NCBI GenBank assembly: GCA_022818135.1
Contig: JAFMSR010000014.1
Coordinates: forward strand, 33,729,420 to 33,793,419
Origin: Saxidomus purpurata
Lineage: Eukaryota > Mollusca > Bivalvia > Venerida > Veneridae
Length of the DNA: 64,000 bases
Direction of reading: 5' to 3'
Shown: positions 1 to 9,862 of the stretch, piece after piece
How positions within the stretch are numbered: position 1 is the stretch's first letter
Layout of the letters: each line of letters opens with the position of its first letter
Notes under the pieces: generated by a model
Seen by the model: only the letters and a program-made list of their open reading frames with translations
What the model was told of the DNA's origin: nothing
Database searches by the model: none
Translations under genes and position numbers: made by a program

Positions 1-162
1 ACAGAGACGAGAGGGGTGACTTACAGTTACACTAGCCCCACAAATTGTGCCCCAGGGCTTTTTGATATTTACGACGGACAGACATCTATGCAATATCAGT
101 TTGTAAAATTGGTCGGTCTTGCAGTCGAAATATTGAGGCTAGACTTACACTTGAACATTTAA
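1..162 (+). CDS. possible 3'-terminal coding fragment, cut by the window edge
   Basis: Frame 1 is open from the first base to a TAA at 160-162, giving 53 codons that start before the window. The translation is protein-like, with segments such as NCAPGLFDIYDGQ and VKLVGLAVEILRL. I do not recognise a family. It has no visible acceptor that decides where the exon starts; an AG at 25-26 is possible. A GT inside it (after TATCAGTTT, near 101) could instead be a donor, so the stop need not be real. In AT-rich DNA a run of 53 open codons can also occur by chance, so this is only a candidate last exon of a gene lying to the left. Confidence 0.25.
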   Translation, partial: TETRGVTYSYTSPTNCAPGLFDIYDGQTSMQYQFVKLVGLAVEILRLDLHLNI

Positions 163-1862
163 GTGACACGATTGTAGCATTTGTGTGAAAAACACCGACT
201 AAGAGGATAACCTGAACTCATTATGTTCTGCTTGCAAGACATACATGCCAGGTCCCAGTGATTTTGTTTACCAAATTGTGAATGGGTCCAGTACCAGGGA
301 AATTGTGAAAAGTAACATTGTTTTCTCCTAAATTGTGAAAAATATTCCACTGAATTGTGAAATTTCTTTTTGTTGGAAAATATTGAATACAACAGCAATT
401 ATATTTTCTACAAAAAACGATTCAATCAAATATACTGGAAAATAAGACCAGAAGTGACTTAATGAATTATCCTAAACATAAGTCCGGTCATGAACATGAA
501 TATAATTTATAAAGTATGCTGACGAATGGACAAATGTAAATACCAACTGTCATTTTTTTGTGAATCTCCTTTCCATTTGTGAATTGTCTGTTGACTGGTA
601 CCAGTTGTATAAAGAAAAAATAATTGCTGGTTTATCACAAAAGCATTCAGTGTTTATTTCAACGCTTATTTCAGGCCATTATTTGGCCCAATTGCCTTCA
701 CAAATTGAATTTGATATATATTTTCCCCAATTTGAAAATGAAAAATTCACCTAAAGATGGTAACAAAATTTCTGATACCCGTGATCAGGTTTTCCATGTC
801 GTGTATTGGGCCTGATGGGTTGCTTTTTAATGCAACATACTTATTTACCTGGCTCGGGATCAGTAGATTTTTTAGCTTGATCAAGCTATTTCATCAAATT
901 TGGTCAGTTTTAGTGACCTTACCTTTGAATATTATACCATTTAATGATTGAAACACTAAGTCTAACAGCCTGCTATTTAATCATGATCAGTTTCACAGTA
1001 CAAAATAGTTAGATAGTTTCGTAAAAGCCATTCCCAGTGTGGCATTTGACAAATGTTTTAATCCATGGCTCTCAAAAATATTGAATGATTACCTACATTA
1101 AGCAAACTGTATAAGTGAGAATTTAATAGATTTTCTTATACAAAAGCAGAAAAAGCCTGAAACCTGAAGTCAAATGTGCTTCAGCACTCCATCAAGCTAT
1201 AAATTTATGGGAACTCAGCTGAGAGTTACCAACTCTTTCAAAAATGACTGGATGAATCTTGGATGGTGACAAGACTGTTATATCAAGAAAAATATAAAGG
1301 GCAGGGTGTCCTCAAAAAGAGGCAGAAAGCATTAAGTTTGAGACATGTTACAGGACTTCAAAATCAGAAAATGTCCTATAGAATTGAAATATTTCTATAA
1401 ATGCTTCTTCAATAAGTCTTCTGTTCTATGGGGTACAACTAAAGGGCAGCAGGCAAACGGGCAAGGGTGGGTGGGGGGGGCAGCCCAGGGTACCCTGTTA
1501 AAATGTAACACTAGTGTCTCTAGAGGCTAGAAAGATTGGTATAAGTTATCATGAGAATGTATTGGAATCAAGTTTGAACAAATAAGTAGTTAAATGAAAA
1601 ATGAATATTTCTTCTTTTTCTTCATGCTACTCTGTTCAGATAAATACATTTTACTCTGCATGATTTAGTTTGTGTAATTTTTTCTGTGTCATTGGTTTCA
1701 TTGTTGTTTAAAGAGTATTTCACTGTTAAAAATCAGGCAAGAAAGCCTCTTTAGAAAATTTTCTATATGTACAGTTATAGATCTAATGTTAATATGAGAT
1801 ATAATTAGAAAGCCAATCTAGAATAGAGCATTATGTATGAGCTGTCGTTAATCTATATTTTT
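163..1862. other. non-coding stretch, nothing recognised
   Basis: AT-rich sequence with only short open frames that have no splice context. Short A/T runs are the only structure seen. It may be intron or intergenic DNA. Confidence 0.5.
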
Positions 1863-2922
1863 AGCTCGACTATTTGGAGAATATGGAGAGCTATTACAGT
1901 CACTTGTTCGTCGGCGTCGGCGTTGCTTCTTTGGTTAAAGTTTTGCCTGCTAAGTACTATCATGCACATATCTCAGTAACCACTTATGATATTGACTTGA
2001 AACTTTGTTCATGTCTTTAGGGGTGTCATACAATCAAGTCTGATAACTCTTGTATAAATTTAGTACAAATTATGGCCCTTGTTTGACTTTGAAAATTTGG
2101 TTAAAGTTTTGCCTGCTAGGTACTATCATGCACATATTTTAGTAATCACTTATGATATTGACTTGAAACTTTGTAAATGTCTTTAGGGGTGTCACACAGT
2201 CAAGTCAGATTACTCTTGTATAAATTTAGTGCAAATTATGGCCCTTGTTTGACTTTGAAAATTTGGTTAAAGTTTTGCCTGCTAGGTACTATCATGCACA
2301 ATCATGTCTCAGTAACCACTTATGATATTGACTTGAACTTTGTTACTGTCTTAAGGGGTGTCACACAGTCAAGTCATATAACTCTTGTTTATATTTAGTA
2401 CAAATTATGGCCCTTGTTTGACTTTGAAAATTTGGTTAAAGTTTTGCCTGCTAGGTACTATCATGCACATATCTCAGTAACCACTTATGATATTGACTTG
2501 AACTTTGTTACTGTCTTAAGGGGTGTCACACAGTCAAGTCATATAACTCTTGTTTATATTTAGTACAAATTATGGCCCTTGTTTGACTTTGAAAATTTGG
2601 TTAAAGTTTTGCCTGCTAGGTACTATCATGCACATATTTTAGTAACTACTTATGATATTGACTTGAAACTTTGTTACTGTCTTAAGGGGTGTCACACAGT
2701 CAAGACATATAACTCTTGTTTAAATTTAGTTCAAATTATGGCCCTATGTTTGACTTTGAAAATTTGGTTAAAGTTTTGCCTGCAAGGTACTATCATGCAC
2801 ATATCTTAGTAACCGCTTATGGTAGTTATATCAAACTTAGCAATAGTGTTCAGGGGTACATTTTGTATCAAACAATTAATTTACCAAAAATTAAATATAT
2901 AGTGATAGATTTTGACTTTCTT
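1863..2922 (+). repeat. interspersed repeat with six ~166-bp internal tandem units
   Basis: It begins GCTCGACTATTTGGAGAAT, passes through a GTCGGCGTCGGCG segment, then enters tandem units. The marker GGTTAAAGTTTTGCCTGC occurs at about 1933, 2099, 2265, 2434, 2599 and 2766, i.e. spacings of 165-169 bp. Each unit also carries TATCATGCACATAT and GTGTCACACAGTCAAG. Short open frames across it are frame shadows of the repeat. I know similar heads from bivalve genomes. The array is directly followed by an unrelated repeat at 2925. Confidence 0.85.
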
Positions 2923-2924
2923 TA

Positions 2925-4224
2925 GCTCACCTGGCTATGCCAGGGTGAGCTTTTCTGATCGATGATTGTCCGTCGTACATCGTCCATCAACATTTTGATT
3001 CAAATGACATCTCCTCTGAAACCTCTAGGCCAATGTTGATAAAACTATGCAGGAATGTTCCTTGCATGAAGCTCTACCAAAATTGTTCAAAGAATTCCAT
3101 TCCATGCAGAACTCTGGTTGCTATGGCAACATATAGGAAAACTTTAAAAATCTTCTTCTCTGAAACCACAAGGCCTAGAGCTTAGATATTTGGCATGTAG
3201 CATTGTCTAGTGGACCTCTACCAAGATTGTTCAAATTATGAGCCCCGGGTCAAAATTGACCCTGCACAGGGGGTCACTTAGTTTTACATAGGCTTATGTA
3301 GGAAAAACTTTAAAAATCTTCTTCTCTGAAACCACAAGGCCTAGAGCTAAGATATTTGGCATGTAGCATTATCTAGTGGACCTCTACCAAGATTGTTCAA
3401 ATTATGACCCCTGGGTCAAAATTGACCTCCCGGGGGTGGTCACTTAGTTTTGCATAGGGATATATAGGAAAAACTTTAAAAATCTTCTTCTCTGAAACCA
3501 CAAGGCCTAGAGCTTAGATATTTGGCATGTAGCGTTGCCTAGTGGACCTCTACCAAGATTGTTCAAATTATGAGCCCCGGGTCAAAATTGACCCCGCACA
3601 GGGGGTCACTTAGTTTTACATAGGCTTATGTAGGAAAAACTTTAAAAATCTCTTCTCTGAAACCACAAGGCCTAGAGCTTAGATATTTGGCATGTAGCAT
3701 TGGCTTGTGGACCTCTACCAAGATTGTTCAAATTATGACCCTCGGATCAAAATTGACCCCGCACGGGGGTCACTTAGTTTTACATAGACTTTAAATAGTA
3801 AAAACTTTAAAAATCTTCTTCTTTGAAACCACAAGGCCTAGAGCTTAGATATTTGGCATGTAGCATTGGCTAGTGGACCTCCACCAAGTTTGTTCAAATA
3901 ATGACCCCCAGGTCAAAATTGACCCTGCACCGGGGGTCACTTAGTTTTACATAGGCTTATATAGGGAAAACTTTAAACATCTTTTTCTCTGAAACCACAA
4001 GGCCTAGAGCATAGATATTTGGCATGTAGCATTGCCTAGTAGACCTCTTCAAAGTTTGTTCAAATTATGCCACTGGGGTCAAAATTGAGGGGGGGGGGAT
4101 CATTTGTTTTACAAAGGCGTATATAGGAAAACTTATTTGGTATATAACATTATCTAGTGATCTTCCACCAGGCAAGTGGACTTGTACCAAGGTGAGCGAT
4201 ATAGGGCCATCTTGGCCCTCTTGT
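2925..4224 (+). mobile_element. GCTCACC-family non-autonomous element, copy 1
   Basis: The left end GCTCACCTGGCTATGCCAGG folds into a hairpin (GCTCACCTGGC / GCCAGGGTGAGC). The right end has GGTGAGC, an inverted copy of the left tip, followed by the hairpin AGGGCCATCTTGGCCCT and TTGT. The interior is a ~165-bp unit repeated about seven times, recognisable by CACAAGGCCTAGAGCTTAG and by a CCCCGGGTCAAAATTGACC hairpin. The element is flanked by TA (2923-2924 and 4225-4226), consistent with a TA target duplication. It has no coding capacity. Confidence 0.85.
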
Positions 4225-4345
4225 TATGATTCAACTTTCATAGTTTATACTTAATAGTTAGCAGAATTTTGTTTTCCTATTATCACTGATAAAAGTTTTG
4301 TTTTATTAGCAAACACCCACTGGCACCAGAGTACTGAACTGCCAT

Positions 4346-4346
<1 letters not shown>

Positions 4347-4376
<30 letters not shown>
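4347..4376. repeat. (TAA)n microsatellite, tail of the LINE
   Basis: Ten or so uninterrupted TAA units. On the element strand this is (TTA)n directly after the 3' UTR, which is the usual place for the tail of CR1/L2-type LINEs. A second LINE fragment at 56.2 kb carries the same kind of tail. Confidence 0.95.
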
Positions 4377-4377
<1 letters not shown>

Positions 4378-4669
4378 GACTTTATTTATATAGTGGATAA
4401 CAACATTTGGCTAAACCAATTTACAATGTGGTCCACCCTTAACATATTTACAAACATATATATGGAAACAATTATAACATTTACAAAGACATACAAATTC
4501 GATAAGACATAATGTTAAAGTAACTGACAAGAGCATTATTTTGCATCTAGATAAATGTTCAAGCAAACATTATACAGTGAGGCAAAACAAAGAATAAAAT
4601 CAAATTTTATCTGTGCACAAGAATCGTTTGTAATAATTATTTACAGTGTAAGACAGTATACATATCAAT

Positions 4670-7633
4670 TTAATTTTGTTGTTCAGAAAAATGCCATTGA
4701 ATATAAGACTTTTTGAATTTTATTAGTGTATCTGAAGAACGTATATTGTTTGGTATGCTATTCCAGATTACTGATCCAGAGTAGTATAAAGATTTGCGGA
4801 AAAATTCTATTCTTGGTTTTGGTACTTTAAGTTTATTGTTCCCTGATGATCTTAGTTCATGTGTAAATGGTTCTTTATGGTTAAATTTTTCTGAGAGATA
4901 TTCAGGTGATTGATTATTGATGGATTTATAAACAAGTATTGCTTTTTTATATTTAATTCTGTCAGAGAAGGTCATCCAGTTTAATTCTTTGAATAATTCT
5001 GCTGATGGAGTTTGAAAATCTTTGTCGAGAATGATTCTTGCAGCACGTTTTTGAAATTTATGGACAGTTTCTAAAAGTTCATTATTGCAGTTTCCCCAAA
5101 TAGTGCAACAATAATCAAGATGTGGTAAGATATATGCATTAAAAAATAGTTTTCGTGAATGTAGGCTAAGGAAAGGTTTTATTCGTACAAGTAGATATAA
5201 ATTGGTATTACATTTTTTTAATGTTTGTTCAACTTGGAATTTCCAGTTCAAATGATTGTCAACATGAACTCCAAGAAGTTTTTCAGTTGAAGAGTATGAA
5301 AGTGATTTACGTTGCATCTTAACATCATTTGAGTTTATATGATCTTGCAATTTATTGTTATTATATGAAGCTGAGATGTACATGGCTTTTGTTTTTGATA
5401 TGTTTGGAAGCATAGAGTTGTCTTTGCACCATTCATCTATGATGTTAATGTCTGTCTGTAGTGAATTGTGTACTTCTATAATTGTTTTCCCAGAAGCAGA
5501 CATTGTTGCATCATCTGCAAACATGTCCATAGATGTTTTGTCTGTATGCAGTGGAAGGTCATTTATATATAATATAAATAGGATTGGCCCGAGAATGGAA
5601 CCTTGAGGTACTCCCGCTGATACAGTTTTAGCAGAGGAAAGATGTCCTGAAATGCATATTCTTTGTAAGCGGTTGTTTAAGTATGAATTAAACCAATTTA
5701 GACAGGATTCACTGACATTGTACAGTTTGAGTTTTTGTAACAATAGAGAGTGATTTACTAGGTCAAATGCTTTAGTTAAATCTAGAAAGACAGCTCCAAC
5801 ATAGGACTTATGATTTATGGCATTGATCCATTCATCTATTACGTTTGTGAGGGCAGTTTCACATGAATGGTCAGAACGAAAGCCTGATTGGTTAGGAAAG
5901 AGTAGTTTATTTGTTTCTAGGAAAGTTTTCATGTGCTTGGATACATGTCTCTCTAAAAGTTTTGATAAAATTGGAAGTATAGATATTGGTCGATAGTTGC
6001 TTTTGTCTGTTTTAGAGTTTTTCTTATGAATTGGTGTTATTTTGGCTTCCTTGAATTTTTCTGGGAATTTTGATGTAACTATGCTAAGATTAAATATCTT
6101 TGTTAGTGGACTAGTTATTATTTTGTGACTTAGCTTAAGTATTCTTGGACTAACTTCATCTATTCCTGTTGCTTTAGATTCATCAAGTGATTGTAACTCT
6201 TTTGAAATGAAATCTTCGTGTATTGATGGAATCTCAAATATTATAGAATTATCTATTTTGCTGCTTACAAATTTGTTAATAAGTTCTTGACTTTGACTGT
6301 TAAGGCATTCAGGTGGATTAGGTACCGATTTAAAAATGTTTGCGAAGTATGAGTTAAAAGTTTCTGCTGTGATACTTGGCTCTAATATTGGGTCACCATT
6401 ATCATCATGAATATAAGTTGTTTGATAATTCTTCTTTTTCCCAGATAATGCATTTAGATGTTTCCATAACTTCTTAGGATTTTTCTTGTTATCGTCTATT
6501 GACTTGGAGTAGAATGATTTTTTGGCTTTTCTTGTTAGGGATTTTACTTTTTGTCTCCAGAGTTTGAATTGTTCTTGATTTCCTGACAGTTTTGCTTTGT
6601 TTTTCTTATTTATTGCTTCTTTGATATCAGAATTGAACCAGTCAGGTTGATGTTTATATTTAACCCGATGTTCCTTCTTGGGTAAGTGGTCATTCAGTAC
6701 CTTAAGAAAGATCTTTAGAAAAGTGTCCAAAGCATCGTTAGGGTCATCATATATGTCTAAAACAGACCATGGTTGTCTTTCTAATTCTTGTAAGAAATTT
6801 TCTTCATTAAAGTTTTTGTAAGATCTGTATGTAATTGTTGAGTGTAATGGGCCATTTTTTGCTTGATTAGTAACTTTGCGTGTGAAACATACAGGAAAAT
6901 GATCACTAAATCCAAGATTGGGTATTTGTAAATTCATGATATTTGAAGAATTGTTAGAATATATGTGATCAATGATTGTTGATGTTTGTGATGTTACTCG
7001 TGTTGGTTTATCTACTAATTGAGTAAGGTTGTGAGAATTGATAATTGTGTTCCAAGCATTATTTATTGATTTATTTCCAATGAAATTGTAATTGAAGTCT
7101 CCTAGTAAAATAACTTCCTTATTTTCAGGAAATATTGTCTCCAATGATAATTCAAATTTCTCATTCCAAGATTGGTTGGAGGAAGGTGGCCTGTAAGTGT
7201 AGCATAGCAAAAACGATTTCTGGTTGTTAGGCTTGATTTCTAACCATAATGTTTCTAGATCATTAGTTTCAAGTTCAGGCCTTTGCCAACATGGATATTT
7301 TGATTTGACATAGACAATAATTCCTCCTCCTAATGATTTTCTGTCTTTCCTAAACAATTGATAATTTTGTAATTCAAGTTCCTCATCAGAAAAATGGTCA
7401 TTTAAAAATGTTTCACAAAAGCATAAAATATCTAAGCTTGAGTTTTCATCTAAAAAATGCTTGATTTCATCTAACTTTGGGTATAGGTAGTGTATATTTA
7501 AATGCATAAAATTAATTCCTTTTTTCATGAACATATTTGTAGTGCTATCAGTTTGTGTACCAGGGGTACATCCATTTGGTTTTTGAGACTCACAGTTATC
7601 ACTAAGTTGTTTATTGGATTCTGCCGCTTTCAC
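4670..7633 (-). CDS. LINE ORF2: AP endonuclease and reverse transcriptase
   Basis: This 987-codon open frame is full length for a LINE ORF2. Residues ~40-250 form the AP-like endonuclease that nicks target DNA: catalytic Glu in CETFL (74), GDFN (178-181), IDH (221-223) and SDH (243-245). Residues ~520-790 form the reverse transcriptase that copies element RNA at the nick: NYRPIS (546-551), FLDLTKAFD with the first catalytic Asp (616-624), PQGSILGP (676-683) and FADD with the catalytic pair (705-708). The C-terminal part has the LINE-typical LDYCCTIWG and FQKRAARII. The frame has no internal stop. The first codon is GTG and an in-frame TAG lies 12 codons upstream; the first ATG is residue 34 (7534), still before the endonuclease. 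That ATG, or entry from the overlapping 80-codon frame, is the likely real start. Confidence 0.93.
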   Translation of the reverse strand: MKAAESNKQLSDNCESQKPNGCTPGTQTDSTTNMFMKKGINFMHLNIHYLYPKLDEIKHFLDENSSLDILCFCETFLNDHFSDEELELQNYQLFRKDRKSLGGGIIVYVKSKYPCWQRPELETNDLETLWLEIKPNNQKSFLLCYTYRPPSSNQSWNEKFELSLETIFPENKEVILLGDFNYNFIGNKSINNAWNTIINSHNLTQLVDKPTRVTSQTSTIIDHIYSNNSSNIMNLQIPNLGFSDHFPVCFTRKVTNQAKNGPLHSTITYRSYKNFNEENFLQELERQPWSVLDIYDDPNDALDTFLKIFLKVLNDHLPKKEHRVKYKHQPDWFNSDIKEAINKKNKAKLSGNQEQFKLWRQKVKSLTRKAKKSFYSKSIDDNKKNPKKLWKHLNALSGKKKNYQTTYIHDDNGDPILEPSITAETFNSYFANIFKSVPNPPECLNSQSQELINKFVSSKIDNSIIFEIPSIHEDFISKELQSLDESKATGIDEVSPRILKLSHKIITSPLTKIFNLSIVTSKFPEKFKEAKITPIHKKNSKTDKSNYRPISILPILSKLLERHVSKHMKTFLETNKLLFPNQSGFRSDHSCETALTNVIDEWINAINHKSYVGAVFLDLTKAFDLVNHSLLLQKLKLYNVSESCLNWFNSYLNNRLQRICISGHLSSAKTVSAGVPQGSILGPILFILYINDLPLHTDKTSMDMFADDATMSASGKTIIEVHNSLQTDINIIDEWCKDNSMLPNISKTKAMYISASYNNNKLQDHINSNDVKMQRKSLSYSSTEKLLGVHVDNHLNWKFQVEQTLKKCNTNLYLLVRIKPFLSLHSRKLFFNAYILPHLDYCCTIWGNCNNELLETVHKFQKRAARIILDKDFQTPSAELFKELNWMTFSDRIKYKKAILVYKSINNQSPEYLSEKFNHKEPFTHELRSSGNNKLKVPKPRIEFFRKSLYYSGSVIWNSIPNNIRSSDTLIKFKKSYIQWHFSEQQN

Positions 7634-7872
7634 ATGTATGTGAATGTTTCCGATTTCTGAGAATTTCTTCTATTTGTAGAAGTCATCCTTGTCATATTTT
7701 CCGAAGTATCAATAATATTTACAGTGAACTGGTTTAAGAACTGTACATTTTGATTCACATCATTTGCAATTTGTGAGTCATCAACATTTATTTCCATGGA
7801 TTTGCTGATATTGGCCATTGCCAGAATGGATGAGGCAGACGAAGGCCCGAGGGCATCCGTTTGCTCCTCCAA
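7630..7872 (-). CDS. short frame bridging LINE ORF1 and ORF2
   Basis: An 80-codon frame starts MEEQTDALGPSS and ends ETFTYM with its stop overlapping the first codons of the ORF2 frame (ATGTGA). It overlaps the last ~28 codons of ORF1 in another frame. The ORF1 tail after residue ~550 (RSKRMPSGLRLPHPF) is less protein-like than this frame, so a 1-nt indel near 7870 may have moved the true ORF1 C-terminus here. Alternatively it is the native N-terminus of ORF2, shifted out of frame. I cannot decide without a family consensus. Confidence 0.5.
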   Translation of the reverse strand: MEEQTDALGPSSASSILAMANISKSMEINVDDSQIANDVNQNVQFLNQFTVNIIDTSENMTRMTSTNRRNSQKSETFTYM

Positions 7873-9524
7873 TCTCTGTCTGGTTGTCGACTGTGCGGGG
7901 CCTGTAGAAAATTTATAGCTGAAGTACCAGTTTGATGCTTAATGCCAAGGATTTCACGAATAGCAGAGTTCATTTGCTTTCCTAGAACTGCTGATCCCTT
8001 GTTGTTGAGGTGTACCTCATCAAAGAAGAGGCTTTGATCTATTTTTTCATTCTTTATTATTGCGTTTGTGTTGTCTAAGAACTTAAATCCTTTGTCTGAG
8101 CACATGTTTTTCAGAAGCAAGTTTGTTGAGTTTATGTTTTCAGTCAATAGGCGATCTCTTTTTTTTGGCAGGATTGATGAAAATACAATCTTTGCATTGG
8201 GATTTGCTTTCTGTAGTGTATCACTAAGGTTCTTGAACTCGTCACGTATCTTAGCAGGTCTGTCGGCATTGGATATATTATTTATACCTGCATGCACAAT
8301 GATAATGTCCGCTTTATTGACAGTTTTTGGTATTGTTTGAGGATTGTCAACAGATTTTGTGATATCTTGTATTGTTGCACCTTTGTGCGATTTAATTGAC
8401 ACATTGGCTTCTTCTGATGTCATTTTGTCCCTAATAAGTCCCTGTGTAACACTGTCACCTAGGATTTGAATGATTTTGTTTGATTTTTCGTCTGAATTAG
8501 ATTTCTCCTTTTGTTTGGTCCTATTGTTTGAACTACTGGACTTGACTGTTGTTTCTGTTGATTTGTTTTCATCTGGGTTAGGCTGTTTGCCAGTTGTTGT
8601 TTCTTTAGTCACTACTGACTTGTCTTCCAAACATTCTTTGAGCTCTTTCTTCATCTGTCGAATTTCATTTTGGTACAGAGACATATTTGTTTCCGATGGG
8701 AGATTTTCTGTCCTTGTTGTTAACAGGTCAAGAGTTCTTGAAAATTCTGATAATTGATCTTTGATGGCATTGACATCAGATTGTAAGTCTTTACTGTTTT
8801 CTTCTTCGAGTTGTTTACTAGACAGCTTGTCTCGCAGTGTTTTGTTTTCTTGCTTGAGTGATTGGTTTGTTTGCCTCAATTTTTTGACTTCATCTTCAAG
8901 CAGTAGTATTTGTCCATTAAGTTCACTAAGATTGTTTTCATCTGTTTGTTTAGGCTTTTTAGCTAATTTTGTGTTTTCGGTTTTAAGCTTTTCATTTTCA
9001 GCTTGAAGTGCATTGGTTTTCTTGAGGCATTCAGCTTGTGTGTTCGATAATGTCTTCATTAATTGATCACTGGCACTGACACGACACTTTAAGGTTCCCA
9101 CTTCATCTTTGAGTTTACTGTTTTCTGAAGTAAGCTGATTGTTTTCAACTTTAAGGCGCTCTGTCATAGATCCAATTTCAGACATGGTGTTGATTTGTTG
9201 CTTCTGATTGACATTTTCAGTAGCAAGTTGTTCATTTTGTTCCTGCAGCCTTTTAATATGTTCAACTTGTGCTGATATTTCATTTGTAGATTTTGGTTCT
9301 GTTTGTTCAAATGATACGGGTGTTTGAGTCCTTGTTTCTTCATCAGATCTTTGACTAGTTATTGATATTATGTCATTTTGATAATTTGATTCAGTCCTAG
9401 GCTGAGAAAGATATAAATGCCTATTTGCTGGTGTAAATGTTAACAAAATACCAAAAGTATACCTAAATAACACACTATCATGAAAAAAATACACAAAAAT
9501 GGTAAAAAAGTTATTTTCTGACAA
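7788..9524 (-). CDS. LINE ORF1: coiled coil and SGNH/GDSL hydrolase domain
   Basis: 578 codons. Residues ~85-305 are a long Leu/Glu/Lys/Gln-rich coiled coil (for example LKVENNQLTSENSKLKDEV), expected to oligomerise the protein. Residues 310-348 are a Ser/Thr/Lys-rich linker. Residues ~350-530 are an SGNH hydrolase-like domain: GDS nucleophile block (356-358), the Gly-x-Asn block in HAGINNIS (~413-416) and the Asp-x-x-His block in FFDEVHLN (D502, H505). ORF1 proteins with such an esterase domain are known in CR1-group LINEs, where they bind element RNA. Residues 1-26 are encoded by the flanking foldback element, so the present ATG is not the native one. The C-terminus after ~550 may be frame-shifted. 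Confidence 0.88.
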   Translation of the reverse strand: MSENNFFTIFVYFFHDSVLFRYTFGILLTFTPANRHLYLSQPRTESNYQNDIISITSQRSDEETRTQTPVSFEQTEPKSTNEISAQVEHIKRLQEQNEQLATENVNQKQQINTMSEIGSMTERLKVENNQLTSENSKLKDEVGTLKCRVSASDQLMKTLSNTQAECLKKTNALQAENEKLKTENTKLAKKPKQTDENNLSELNGQILLLEDEVKKLRQTNQSLKQENKTLRDKLSSKQLEEENSKDLQSDVNAIKDQLSEFSRTLDLLTTRTENLPSETNMSLYQNEIRQMKKELKECLEDKSVVTKETTTGKQPNPDENKSTETTVKSSSSNNRTKQKEKSNSDEKSNKIIQILGDSVTQGLIRDKMTSEEANVSIKSHKGATIQDITKSVDNPQTIPKTVNKADIIIVHAGINNISNADRPAKIRDEFKNLSDTLQKANPNAKIVFSSILPKKRDRLLTENINSTNLLLKNMCSDKGFKFLDNTNAIIKNEKIDQSLFFDEVHLNNKGSAVLGKQMNSAIREILGIKHQTGTSAINFLQAPHSRQPDRDWRSKRMPSGLRLPHPFWQWPISANPWK

Positions 9525-9862
9525 ACCCCCATATACACTGTTCTATAGAACAGTGTATACGGGGGTTTGTCAGTAAATGACTGTTTACCATTATTTGTGA
9601 ATTTTTTCATGATAGTGTGTTATTTAGGTATATTTTTTGGCATTTTAGTACTCTGGTGCCAGTGCAAACACCCACAATAGTCGAGCTTGCTGTCTTATGG
9701 ACAGCTCTTGTTTGTCTAAGACTTCTTTTTTGGTGTTTTTTCTTAAAGCTAAGATAATTCAATTAAGCTCATAGCATCACAAATTAACAATAAACATTGA
9801 AAAATGATACTAGATTCAGTAGATTAGCATGCCCATACTCTATGATTTCAGTTGATATACAG

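Larger units (their letters stand above)
4347..9445 (-). mobile_element. non-LTR retrotransposon (LINE), CR1/L2-like, two ORFs
   Basis: On the - strand the element reads ORF1 (coiled coil plus SGNH hydrolase), ORF2 (endonuclease plus reverse transcriptase), a 3' UTR of ~290 bp ending ATAAAGTCG, and a (TTA)n tail at 4376-4347. A microsatellite-type tail instead of poly(A), an ORF1 esterase-like domain and an APE-type endonuclease fit the CR1/L2 side of the Jockey superfamily. The 5' junction lies at ~9435-9446, inside one arm of a foldback element. The flanking duplication is weak (about 6 of 9 bases). The 5' end is probably truncated: ORF1 as it stands borrows its first ~26 codons from the foldback. 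Confidence 0.9.
4318..9664. mobile_element. hAT-like palindromic (foldback) element, interrupted by a LINE
   Basis: Terminal inverted repeats cactggcaccagagtact (4318-4335) and its reverse complement (9647-9664) are flanked by the 8-bp duplication caaacacc (4310-4317 and 9665-9672). A CA-starting TIR with an 8-bp duplication is the hAT pattern. The rest of the element is a long palindrome, about 9446-9646, centred between 9545 and 9546 (ttcta|tagaa), with arms of ~100 bp that differ at scattered positions. The left arm resumes at ~9446 where it stopped at ~4346, so bases ~4347-9445 are a later insertion. Without that insertion the element would be about 245 bp, i.e. a MITE. Confidence 0.8.

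Noticed and set aside
2925..4224. Helitron interpretation of the GCTCACC elements (hairpin near the right end)
   Set aside because: No TC/CTRR termini, and the empty-site comparison suggests a TA duplication rather than insertion between A and T without duplication.
8068..9006. + strand open frames of 80-95 codons over the LINE ORF1
   Set aside because: Antisense shadows of the coiled-coil coding region on the - strand.
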